Source: DYRB01 sp963802205
GTDB lineage: Bacteria; Pseudomonadota; Gammaproteobacteria; Chromatiales; Chromatiaceae
Length of the DNA: 47,949 nucleotides
Assembly (NCBI GenBank): GCA_963802205.1
Contig: CAWDHW010000002.1
Coordinates: 1-47,949 of the forward strand
Direction of reading: 5' to 3'
Shown: positions 41,124 through 47,949 of the stretch, one piece after another
How positions within the stretch are numbered: the stretch's first letter is position 1
Layout: every line of letters begins with the position of its first letter
The notes under the pieces: generated by a model
Seen by the model: only the letters and a program-made list of their open reading frames with translations
Told to the model about the DNA's origin: nothing
Databases searched by the model: none
Position numbers and translations under genes: made by a program

Positions 41124-41930
41124 CTAGCGGGGCAGCATGGGTGGAATGGGCGGTGGCGCCTGCATCGGCTGGCGATCCGCCATCGGCGGACGGACATAGG
41201 TGGGAAAGTCCGGGTTGGTCCAGCCGGGCCTGGCAATCTTCTCCGGCGCCGGGGGCAGGCGCGAGGTGTAATCCAGCACAGCCGACTCTTCCTGTGGGGT
41301 AAAGCCGTGGATCTGGCGGGTCATCTTCGGGTCGGCGTTCTTGCGCCGGCCGGTGCGGATGGCGTCGAACTGGCGGACCTGGTACAGGTAGTGCTGCCCG
41401 GCAACGGAGGGGATGTGGTCCTTGGGATTACCCAGCCCGGCGTCGCCGTGGCACTTGGTACAGTGTTCCGCGTAGAGGCGCTTGCCCAGTTCGAGATCCG
41501 TCCCGGGGCCCTTGCCGTTGTCTGCAGTCATGGGGAGCTGCGAGACGTAGGCCGCCACGTCCGCGATCTCTTGGGGCCCGCCAAGGATGCGCGGGACCGA
41601 GAAGGGGTACATCAGCGGGTTGTCGCGGTTGCGGGCGCGGATGTCGGCGAGTTGCTTGATGATAACCGTGGGCAACTGGCCGGCGATCTGGGGGTAGTCG
41701 CCATCCGGCGAGCCCCAGCCCTCGGGGCGATGGCAGACGGCGCAGGTGAGATAGACCTTGGCACCGCGGGCGGGATCGGGGGTCAGGGCCATGACCTCGT
41801 TGTACTCCCTGGCGGCGACCTCACCGGGGCTCAGTGGGGCGGCGCTCGGCTTGGATTCCGACGCCTTGGGGGCAGCACCGGTCAGTAGGGCCCCCAAGGC
41901 AAGGGCCAAAGGCAACAATGTTGTCTTCAT
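41124..41930 (-). CDS. secreted dihaem cytochrome c
   Basis: 268 residues with signal peptide (cleavage after TGAA-type site, ~20). Two c-type haem sites: C63-AVC-H67 and C157-TKC-H161, each in a cytochrome c4-like domain, so the protein is a tandem class I dihaem cytochrome. Extra Pro-rich tail at the C-terminus (MQAPPPIPPMLPR). GGAGG precedes the ATG at 41930. Likely periplasmic electron carrier, perhaps in sulfur oxidation or to a terminal oxidase. Monocistronic. Confidence 0.9.
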   Translation of the reverse strand: MKTTLLPLALALGALLTGAAPKASESKPSAAPLSPGEVAAREYNEVMALTPDPARGAKVYLTCAVCHRPEGWGSPDGDYPQIAGQLPTVIIKQLADIRARNRDNPLMYPFSVPRILGGPQEIADVAAYVSQLPMTADNGKGPGTDLELGKRLYAEHCTKCHGDAGLGNPKDHIPSVAGQHYLYQVRQFDAIRTGRRKNADPKMTRQIHGFTPQEESAVLDYTSRLPPAPEKIARPGWTNPDFPTYVRPPMADRQPMQAPPPIPPMLPR

Positions 41931-42118
41931 CGAATCCTCCAGGGGCGGCGGCTGAGACCTGCGACAGGTCACACGGCGCATTATCGTTTATCGGGTGGAC
42001 ATTAACCCCTGGCCTGCGCCGATTGCAACTCTGACACGGACCCTCTGGCACGGACACGCTCTGCCGGATCGCGGGGAGGGTTTGGGCCGGGCGAGACCCT
42101 GGCCTACACTGGCGCGCC

Positions 42119-44635
42119 ATGAAGCCTCTCACCGGCCCGCCCCTGCCCATCGACCCCATCCTGCCGGAGCTGACCGCCGCGTTGGCCCGAGGCCACGCGG
42201 TCTTGTGTGCCCCGCCGGGGTCGGGGAAGACGACACGGGTCCCACTGGCCCTGTTGGAAGCACCCTGGCTCAAAGGCAGGCGCATTTTGATGCTGGAACC
42301 GCGCCGTCCCGCCGCTCGCCTGGCGGCGGCGCACATGGCCCACCTGATCGGGGAGCCCGTCGGCGAGACCCTGGGCTATCAGGTCCGCTTCGAGCGATGC
42401 CGCGGGCCGCGCACACGCATCGAGGTCCTCACAGAGGGCATCCTCACCCGCCGCCTGCAACAGGACCCGGAGTTGTCCGGGGTCGGGCTGCTGATCTTCG
42501 ATGAATTTCATGAGCGCAGCCTTCAGGCGGACCTCGGCCTCGCCCTGGCCCTGGATGTGACCGCCGCCCTGCGCCCGGACCTGCGCCTGCTGATCATGTC
42601 CGCTACGCTCGACACCGCCGCCGCCTCCCGTGTCCTGGGCGGGGCACCGGTGATCCAGGGCGAGGGACGCGCCTGGCCGGTGGAGCTGATCTACGCCGGG
42701 CGCAGCCCAGGACCGGACCCCATTGATGCGGTGGTTGCCGGGGTGCGCCAGGCCCTGATCCGACACGCCGGGGACGTGCTCGCCTTCCTCCCCGGGGCCG
42801 GCGAGATCGAGCGGGCCCGCACCCGGCTGGGCGGACTGGCGGGCGAAGCCATCAGCGTCCTGCCCCTGCACGGCAGCCTTTCCCTGGAGGACCAGGACCT
42901 CGCCCTGGGCCCCAGCCGCGACGGGCGCCGACGGGTGGTGCTGACCACGGACATTGCCGAGACCAGCGTCACCATCGAGGGGGTCGGCGTCGTCGTGGAT
43001 TGCGGCCTCACCCGTAAGCCGCGCTTCGCACCGGGGTCAGGCCTGACCCGCCTGGTGACGGAGCACGTCTCGCGGGCCTCCGCCGACCAGCGCGCCGGGC
43101 GCGCCGGGCGCCTCGGCCCCGGGGTCTGCTACCGGCTCTGGACACGGGAGCAGGAGGCTGGCCGGCCCGAGCACCGACCGGCGGAGATCCTGCAGGCCGA
43201 CCTGGCCGCTTTGGCCCTGGACCTGGCCCTGTGGGGGGTGCGCGACCCTGGACAATTGGCCTGGCTCGACCCGCCCCCGGGACCGGCCTGGGCCGCCGCT
43301 GTCGGCCTGCTACGCGACCTCGACGCCCTGGACGCCGCCGGGGCCATTACCCCATTAGGCAGGCGCATGGCCGAGCCGCCCCTGCACCCGCGTCTTGCCC
43401 GCATGTTGGTGGCCGCCCCGGATGCCGCAACCCGGCGCCTGGCTGCCGATCTTGCCGCGTTGCTGTCCGAACGCGATCCCTGGATCAGCGTACCGGGGTC
43501 GCCGCGCCCCGCTGACCTGACCCCCAGGCTCCAGGCCCTGGAGGCCCAGCGCCAGGGGCGCCAGACTCCGGGCCTGGATCGCCGCCGCCTGACGGGGATC
43601 GACCGCCTGGCCCGCCAGCTCGCCCCACTGAATCGGGATGCGACCAAGGCCGCTCCGACGGAGGACCCTGCGGTCCTGCTCGCCCTGGCCTACCCGGACC
43701 GGGTCGCCCGCCTCCGCGAGGAGGGTGGCGGGCGCTATCTGCTGGCGTCAGGCACCGGGGCCACCCTGCCCCTGGACGACGGGCTGGCGGTCCACGCTTA
43801 TCTCGCCATCGCCGAGTTGGACCCCAAAGGCCGCGACGGGCGCATCCAACTCGCCCTGCCCCTGGCGGAGGCCGACCTGCGGCGGGTCTTCGCCGCCCGC
43901 CTGGTCACCGGCGAGCGCGTCTATTGGGACGCGGAGCGCGAGGCCGTGTCCGCCCGGGAGGAGACCCGCCTCGGGGCCATCACCCTGGCCGCGCGACCCG
44001 TTCCCCTGACCGACCAGGCAAGGGCCCTTGACATGCTGCTGGAACAGGTCGCCCGACGCTTCGATACGGCCATGCCCTGGACCGCGCCGGCGCGCCAGCT
44101 CCAGGCCCGCGTCGCCCTGCTGCGCCGGCTCGACCCCGAGGCGGGCTGGCCGGACCTGTCCGATGTGGCACTGAGGTCGGATCTGGCGACCTGGCTCGGG
44201 CCCTGGCTCGCCGGCAAGCAGCGGCTGGCGGATGTACAGCGCCTGGACCTGACCCAGATCCTGCGCGGGACCCTGGACTGGGAGCGCTTGCAACGCCTGG
44301 ACACGGAGGCCCCCGAGGCCCTGGTTACCCCGGGCGGGAGCCGCCGTTTGCTGGATTATGGCGCCGGGGACGGGCCCGTCCTCGCCGTGCCCCTGCAAGA
44401 GATGTTTGGGACCCGGGAGACACCCAGGGTCGCGGGGAGGCGGGTCGCGGTCCTGTTGCACCTACTCTCCCCTGCCCGCCGCCCGGTCCAGGTCACCCGC
44501 GACCTCGCCGGGTTCTGGGCCAGGGGCTATGCGGAGGTGCGCAAGGAGTTGCGCGGGCGCTACCCCAAGCATCACTGGCCCGAGGACCCGGCCGCGGCGG
44601 TGGCGGTCCACGGCGGGGTGCGGCGAAGGCACTGA
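42119..44635 (+). CDS. hrpB: ATP-dependent helicase HrpB
   Basis: 838 residues, DExH helicase of the HrpA/HrpB group. Walker A APPGSGKT (residues 31-38), DEFH box at 128-131 (FDEFHERS), SAT (MSATLD), motif V/VI region LTTDIAETSVTIEGV and QRAGRAGRLGPG, then the HrpB-specific C-terminal domain ending with the family motif LRGRYPKHHWPEDP. Cellular role in RNA metabolism is not settled. Starts with an upstream-facing promoter region shared with the cytochrome gene (188 bp). Confidence 0.97.
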   Translation: MKPLTGPPLPIDPILPELTAALARGHAVLCAPPGSGKTTRVPLALLEAPWLKGRRILMLEPRRPAARLAAAHMAHLIGEPVGETLGYQVRFERCRGPRTRIEVLTEGILTRRLQQDPELSGVGLLIFDEFHERSLQADLGLALALDVTAALRPDLRLLIMSATLDTAAASRVLGGAPVIQGEGRAWPVELIYAGRSPGPDPIDAVVAGVRQALIRHAGDVLAFLPGAGEIERARTRLGGLAGEAISVLPLHGSLSLEDQDLALGPSRDGRRRVVLTTDIAETSVTIEGVGVVVDCGLTRKPRFAPGSGLTRLVTEHVSRASADQRAGRAGRLGPGVCYRLWTREQEAGRPEHRPAEILQADLAALALDLALWGVRDPGQLAWLDPPPGPAWAAAVGLLRDLDALDAAGAITPLGRRMAEPPLHPRLARMLVAAPDAATRRLAADLAALLSERDPWISVPGSPRPADLTPRLQALEAQRQGRQTPGLDRRRLTGIDRLARQLAPLNRDATKAAPTEDPAVLLALAYPDRVARLREEGGGRYLLASGTGATLPLDDGLAVHAYLAIAELDPKGRDGRIQLALPLAEADLRRVFAARLVTGERVYWDAEREAVSAREETRLGAITLAARPVPLTDQARALDMLLEQVARRFDTAMPWTAPARQLQARVALLRRLDPEAGWPDLSDVALRSDLATWLGPWLAGKQRLADVQRLDLTQILRGTLDWERLQRLDTEAPEALVTPGGSRRLLDYGAGDGPVLAVPLQEMFGTRETPRVAGRRVAVLLHLLSPARRPVQVTRDLAGFWARGYAEVRKELRGRYPKHHWPEDPAAAVAVHGGVRRRH

Positions 44636-44652
44636 AGCGCCAGGCACCCAGG

Positions 44653-44672
44653 ACAGGGGCAAAAGGCCCTGT
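44653..44672. other. inverted repeat ACAGGG/CCCTGT before thiO
   Basis: A 6-bp inverted repeat with an 8-base loop just after hrpB, followed by TAGACT, a possible -10 for thiO. It may be an operator over the -35 region or a weak hrpB terminator. Confidence 0.3.
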
Positions 44673-44742
44673 GCTAGACTGCGCTTGTCCCGCACCCCGA
44701 CCCCGCCGGGGACCCGATCCACCCCAAGCGTCGGTAGTATCC

Positions 44743-45828
44743 ATGAGTGACATCCTCATCATTGGCGGCGGTATCATTGGGCTGCTCACCGCCCGCCAAC
44801 TGGTCCAGGCCGGCGCCCAGGTCACCCTGGTGGAAATGGGTGAGACAGGCCGCGAGTCCTCCTGGGCCGGAGGCGGCATCCTCTCCCCCCTTTACCCCTG
44901 GCGCTACAGCGAGGCGGTGACCGCCCTGGTCAATGCCAGTCAACACGACTACCCGGGATTGTGCGCCGAGCTGCACACAGAAACCGGCATCGACCCCGAG
45001 CTGACGCACAGCGGTATGCTCATTCTCGACACCGAGGAACGCGACGCGGCCCTGGCCTGGGCAAAGGCCCATGCGGTTCAGCTGGAGCTAATCGACGCCG
45101 AGGCCCTGCATGAGATCGAGCCCGACCTCGGGCCACAGCCACAGCAGGCCCTGTGGTTCCCACACGTCGCCCAGGTACGCAACCCCCGCCTGGCTAAGGC
45201 ACTACGCCGCTCCCTGATAGGGCAGGCCAAAATCCGCGAGCAGGAGGAGGTTGTCGAGATCCTGGTGGAGAACGGCCGTGCGCTGGGGGCGCGCACCCGC
45301 AAGGGGGTGATCGGTGCCGAGCAGACCATCGTCTGCACCGGGGCATGGACCGCAAAGCTTCTGGAACAGCTCGGCACCAAGCCCGACATCCAACCCATGC
45401 GCGGGCAGATGATCCTGTTCCTCGCCAAGCCGGGGCAGATCAACCGCATCGTCCTGCACCAGGACCGTTACGCCATACCGCGGCGGGACGGACGCGTCCT
45501 GTTCGGCAGCACCTCCGAGCTGGCGGGATTCGACAAGGCGACCAGTTCGGAGGTCAAGGAACAGCTCTACCGCGCCGCCGTGGAGATGTTTCCGTTGCTC
45601 AAACGCACCCCCATCGAGGACCACTGGGCCGGGCTGCGCCCCGCGTCTCCCAAGGGCATCCCCTACATCGGCGCCTACCCGGAGGTCGCGGGGCTCTACT
45701 TCAACGCCGGCCACTTCCGCAACGGCGTGGTCAGTGGCCCCGCCTCCGCCCGGCTGGCCGCGGACCTGATGCTCGGCCGTGACCCGGTGGTGCCGCCCGG
45801 ACCCTACGCCCTCGGGGCCGTGCGCTGA
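44743..45828 (+). CDS. thiO: FAD-dependent glycine oxidase ThiO
   Basis: 361-residue DAO-family flavoprotein that oxidises glycine to the imine used in thiazole synthesis for thiamine. N-terminal dinucleotide fold (ILIIGGGIIGLLTARQLVQAGAQVTLVE), SSWAGGGILSPLYPW, PMRGQMILF and C-terminal HWAGLRPASPKGIPYIG...FNAGHFRNGVVSGP are the family blocks. thiS/thiG are not in the window, so the pathway link rests on the family. Confidence 0.92.
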   Translation: MSDILIIGGGIIGLLTARQLVQAGAQVTLVEMGETGRESSWAGGGILSPLYPWRYSEAVTALVNASQHDYPGLCAELHTETGIDPELTHSGMLILDTEERDAALAWAKAHAVQLELIDAEALHEIEPDLGPQPQQALWFPHVAQVRNPRLAKALRRSLIGQAKIREQEEVVEILVENGRALGARTRKGVIGAEQTIVCTGAWTAKLLEQLGTKPDIQPMRGQMILFLAKPGQINRIVLHQDRYAIPRRDGRVLFGSTSELAGFDKATSSEVKEQLYRAAVEMFPLLKRTPIEDHWAGLRPASPKGIPYIGAYPEVAGLYFNAGHFRNGVVSGPASARLAADLMLGRDPVVPPGPYALGAVR

Positions 45829-45891
45829 AGGGCCGTTCGCCTTGCCAGCCCCAGGGTGACTCCCTATACTCTCGCGCTCCCTGAAGACACG

Positions 45892-45967
45892 GCCGATGTA
45901 GCTCAGTCGGTAGAGCAACTGATTCGTAATTAGTAGGTCCGCGGTTCGAATCCGCGCATCGGCTCCA
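45892..45967 (+). tRNA. tRNA-Thr (anticodon CGT)
   Basis: 76-base cloverleaf: acceptor GCCGATG/CATCGGC, D-arm AGCTCAGTCGGTAGAGC, anticodon stem ACTGA/TTAGT enclosing TTCGTAA (anticodon CGT, reads ACG), T-arm GGTTCGAATCC, encoded CCA. Bases 45968-46325 downstream have no integrase or gene; tRNA 3' ends are frequent integration sites, but no sign of one is seen here. Confidence 0.97.
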
Positions 45968-46325
45968 AGAAAAACAGTGCGTTGCATCTCATAGGCCCGA
46001 ATATCTTGGCAGAGACACCCTCACCGGGTAACGCCACGGGTAACAGATCGCAGCGTTTGATCCCCCAAACAGCCAAAGCCCCACAGGGGGCGGGGCTTGG
46101 CGGGGTGGCCCGGTTAGTCGGAGCCTGCCCCAAACTTGGGGCGAGTCAGGCGGCCGGGGCGGCGGGACCATGGCGACACCCCGAGTATGAATCTCAGGTA
46201 TACCCCTTCGCGGGCCTCGCCTAAACCCTTCGCCTGGGTCGAAGATCCCCCAGGAACCGCACCTCGTCAGCCCGGGATGCCGGGTCAACCCCGCACCAGT
46301 CCCGGACCTCCTTGCTGTGCTCTAG
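45968..46325. other. non-coding stretch with two hairpins after tRNA-Thr
   Basis: AAGCCCC (46076-46082) pairs with GGGGCTT (46092-46098), and GCCCCAA (46127-46133) with TTGGGGC (46136-46142). These could end the tRNA transcript. No gene is supported in the stretch. Confidence 0.45.
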
Positions 46326-46551
46326 CAGCCTGTCGGACTCTAGCCCTGCGCTGCGGGCGTGCGCCCGGTAGAATCGCGGCATCCCTCCTGCCGGGCTGGT
46401 GAAGATGAGCAAGTTCCACTTGATTGACCGCGACATCGACTTTTTGTTGCCCCCTTCGGTGCAGGAGTGGCTGCCCGAGGGGCACCTGGCGCGTTACGTG
46501 GTCGAGGTGGTGGAAAGTCTGGATCTGGGCGACCTGGAGCGGGTGAGGTAG
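46326..46551 (+). mobile_element. left-end remnant of an IS1182-type element
   Basis: CAGCCTGTCGGAC (46326-46338) looks like an IS1182-family terminal inverted repeat. It leads into the 5' end of a transposase gene (46405). The element is cut at about 46544 by the IS3-family insertion; its right part is not seen on the other side, so part of it has been deleted or lies outside. Confidence 0.5.
46405..46551 (+). pseudogene. IS1182-type transposase, N-terminal 48 residues only
   Basis: Reads MSKFHLIDRDIDFLLPPSVQ then EWLPEGHLARYVVEVVESLDLGDLE, a typical IS1182 transposase opening (FLLPPSxQxWLPExHLARFVVEVVExLDL). After 48 residues it runs into the end of the next element and stops at TAG 46549-46551. 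Non-functional. Confidence 0.75.
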
Positions 46552-46579
46552 CCTGACATCAACGGACACCACCGCTTGG
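46544..46579 (+). repeat. left inverted repeat of the IS3-family element
   Basis: Starts TGAGGTAGCCTGACA and continues to CCGCTTGG; matches the reverse complement of 47764-47799 at about three quarters of positions. Confidence 0.75.
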
Positions 46580-46603
46580 TAACATACCGAGCAGAGGTAC
46601 CCC

Positions 46604-46909
46604 ATGTCGAAGAAGCAAAGTTACTCACCGGAATTCCGGTCAGAGGCGGTCAAGTTGATCCAGGAGCAAGGACTGTCCCAGGAGGATGCCGCGAAGCGAT
46701 TGGCGATCCCAAAGGGGACGCTGGCGAACTGGATCGCGGCAGCCAAACGCGGCGCACCCAGCACGCCTGGCGCCCGGACCGTCCCCGAACTGGAGGCGGA
46801 AAACAGCCAGCTGCGCAAGGAGTTGGCGGGGCTCCGCCTGGAGCGCGACATCCTAAAAAAAGCGACCGCGTACTTTGCCAGGGAGTCGCTGCAAGGTACG
46901 CGTTCATGA
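46604..46909 (+). CDS. IS3-family transposase OrfA
   Basis: 101 residues: N-terminal helix-turn-helix (YSPEFRSEAVKLIQEQGLSQEDAAKRLAIPKGTLANWI) and a leucine-zipper-like C-terminal helix (ELEAENSQLRKELAGLRLERDILKKA). It binds the IS ends. A run of seven A (46855-46861) near its end is a typical -1 frameshift site for making the OrfAB transposase. Its stop overlaps the orfB ATG (ATGA). Confidence 0.93.
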   Translation: MSKKQSYSPEFRSEAVKLIQEQGLSQEDAAKRLAIPKGTLANWIAAAKRGAPSTPGARTVPELEAENSQLRKELAGLRLERDILKKATAYFARESLQGTRS

Positions 46910-47757
46910 AGCAGTGGCGACATCAATACCCGGTGGACGTGATGGCCCACGTCTTTGCCGTCTCACGCAGCGGATTCTACACCTGGCTCAAGGGCATACC
47001 CTCAGCCCGCGCGCAGGAGGACGAACGGCTCAAGGTAGCGATCCGGGCCGCCCACACCTGTAGCAGGGAGACTTACGGGGTGCGCCGGCTCCAGCCGGAA
47101 CTGGCGTCCGAGGGCTTCGTCGCTGGCCGCGACCGCATCGCCCGCTTGCGCCGGGAGCTGGGCCTGCGCTGTCGGCAGAAGCGCAAGTTCAAGGCGACCA
47201 CGAACTCGAACCATACCCTGCCGGTGGCCGAAAACCTGCTCGACCAGCAGTTCTCGCCGACCGCGCCGAATCAGGTCTGGGTGACCGATATCACCTACAT
47301 CCCGACAGACCAAGGGTGGCTCTATCTGGCCGGGCTCAAGGACGTGTTCACCTGCGAGATCGTGGGCTACGCGATGGGCGACCGGATGACCCAGGAACTG
47401 ACGGCCCGTGCGCTCTTCCGGGCGGTGCAGCAGAAGCGGCCACCCGAGGGGCTGATCCACCACTCGGATCGCGGCAGTCAGTACTGTGCCCACGACTACC
47501 GCGCCCTGGTCGACCAGTTCGGCCTCAGGGCCTCAATGTCCCGCAAGGGCAACTGTTACGACAACGCCCCCATGGAGAGCTTCTGGGGCAGCCTGAAGAA
47601 CGAACTGGTGCACCACCGTCGATTCGCTACTCGCACCGAGGCCGACTCAGCCATTCGCGAGTACATCGAGATCTTCTATAACCGCCAACGACGCCACTCG
47701 CGTCTTGGCTACGTGGCTCCGGCCATCTTTGTACAAAATTTGTCCAACGCGGCCTGA
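46906..47757 (+). CDS. IS3-family transposase OrfB (DDE integrase domain)
   Basis: 283 residues from the ATG at 46906. N-terminal helical region (MKQWRHQYPVDVMAHVFAVSRSGFYTWLKG), then the retroviral-type catalytic core with the three acidic residues visible in order: WVTDITYIPT, HHSDRGSQY and NAPMESFWGSLKNELVHH. The C-terminus FYNRQRRHSRLGYVAPAIF is the family signature. In frame -1 to OrfA, so the active enzyme is probably the OrfAB fusion. The ORF appears intact, so the element may still be mobile. Confidence 0.95.
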   Translation: MKQWRHQYPVDVMAHVFAVSRSGFYTWLKGIPSARAQEDERLKVAIRAAHTCSRETYGVRRLQPELASEGFVAGRDRIARLRRELGLRCRQKRKFKATTNSNHTLPVAENLLDQQFSPTAPNQVWVTDITYIPTDQGWLYLAGLKDVFTCEIVGYAMGDRMTQELTARALFRAVQQKRPPEGLIHHSDRGSQYCAHDYRALVDQFGLRASMSRKGNCYDNAPMESFWGSLKNELVHHRRFATRTEADSAIREYIEIFYNRQRRHSRLGYVAPAIFVQNLSNAA

Positions 47758-47763
47758 TTCCAT

Positions 47764-47799
47764 CCAAGCGGAAGTGTCCGCCATTGACAGTACACCTCA
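47764..47799 (-). repeat. right inverted repeat of the IS3-family element
   Basis: Read on the minus strand it starts TGAGGTGTACTGTCA and runs to CCGCTTGG, the mirror of the left repeat. It lies 6 bases after the orfB stop. Confidence 0.75.
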
Positions 47800-47865
47800 T
47801 ATCTCTATGTGCTGACGGACGAGGACGATGGGGCTTTGCTGCGTATCCTCGCGGTGGACGATTGA
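47800..47865 (+). pseudogene. C-terminal fragment of an unknown gene
   Basis: From the IS edge an open frame reads YLYVLTDEDDGALLRILAVD then D and TGA (47863-47865). The pattern is protein-like (alternating strand, acidic loop, strand) and unlike IS1182. It looks like the tail of a small gene whose 5' part was lost or displaced by the IS. The rest to 47949 has no gene I can support. Confidence 0.4.
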
Positions 47866-47949
47866 GGCGGCCCCATTGGTCAGGACGAATCAATTCGCAC
47901 CTACAGTCGGATCACCGCTGCCCCGCGTGCGCCTGATCCGCCAACCGCG

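Larger units (their letters stand above)
46544..47799 (+). mobile_element. IS3-family insertion sequence (about 1256 bp)
   Basis: Bounded by imperfect inverted repeats of about 36 bases that start TGAGGT and end ACCTCA, the TG...CA tips expected for IS3. The inner part CGGACAC..CCGCTTGG is shared by both ends. Contains orfA and orfB in -1 frame. Flanks (GGG before 46544, TAT after 47799) do not match, so no target-site duplication is visible and the left and right neighbours are different sequences. Confidence 0.85.

Noticed and set aside
45202..45987. Long minus-strand frame over thiO and tRNA-Thr containing ADARIRTADLLITNQLLYRLS
   Set aside because: It is antisense to a clear gene, and the tell-tale tail is the translation of the reverse of tRNA-Thr, a common false annotation.
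45968..46325. Possible integration site at the tRNA-Thr 3' end
   Set aside because: No integrase gene, no duplicated tRNA end within the window.

Overview
The window looks like chromosomal DNA of a GC-rich gammaproteobacterium. I favour a purple sulfur bacterium or close relative (Chromatiaceae/Chromatiales). The grounds are the gene order tpiA-secG-tRNA-Leu followed by a complete nuo operon, an H-NS variant with a YVRGVLPGWM core, a secreted DsrE-like protein, DUF1840 and sulfite-exporter-type proteins. The genus call is inference; no marker gene settles it.

Left end to 5.3 kb: two tandem PilU-like retraction ATPases, an H-NS-like nucleoid protein on the opposite strand, a roughly 0.5 kb non-coding stretch full of hairpins, then uppP (undecaprenyl-PP phosphatase) convergent with smpB. 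From 5.3 to 22 kb: tpiA, secG, tRNA-Leu(GAG) with a clean terminator, a near-consensus promoter, and the 14 complex I genes nuoA to nuoN in canonical order. The order is interrupted only by a small secreted-protein gene and junk-like DNA between nuoK and nuoL.

22 to 24 kb is a more AT-rich scar. It holds a truncated radical-SAM gene, an in-frame-stopped ISAzo13-like transposase fossil and a lone secreted beta-rich protein with its own promoter. 24 to 30 kb (minus strand) carries a very large PPi-dependent phosphoenolpyruvate carboxykinase (1167 aa). It is followed 27 bp later by an uncharacterised protein that appears to combine Rossmann-like, RyR and SLOG-like modules. This gene pair is the most interesting candidate for an undescribed functional unit. 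Next come a TauE/SafE exporter, a PDZ-less HtrA-type lipoprotein protease joined to dacB, and a divergent TRAP transporter QM pair without a P subunit.

35.7 to 45.9 kb is a mixed region. It contains an exported protein with an internal duplication, zapE, a secreted DsrE-like protein overlapping a CGCP-motif protein and a small membrane protein, and moaA. It also contains an exported small-heat-shock-like protein, sequence resembling group II intron RNA, a dihaem cytochrome c, hrpB, thiO and tRNA-Thr(CGT). The right end is a mobile-element graveyard: an IS1182-type 5' remnant cut by an IS3-family element of about 1256 bp, complete with TG...CA inverted repeats and a -1 frameshift slip site, and beyond it the 3' end of an unrelated gene.

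All family calls come from reading motifs and remembered family features; no database search was run.
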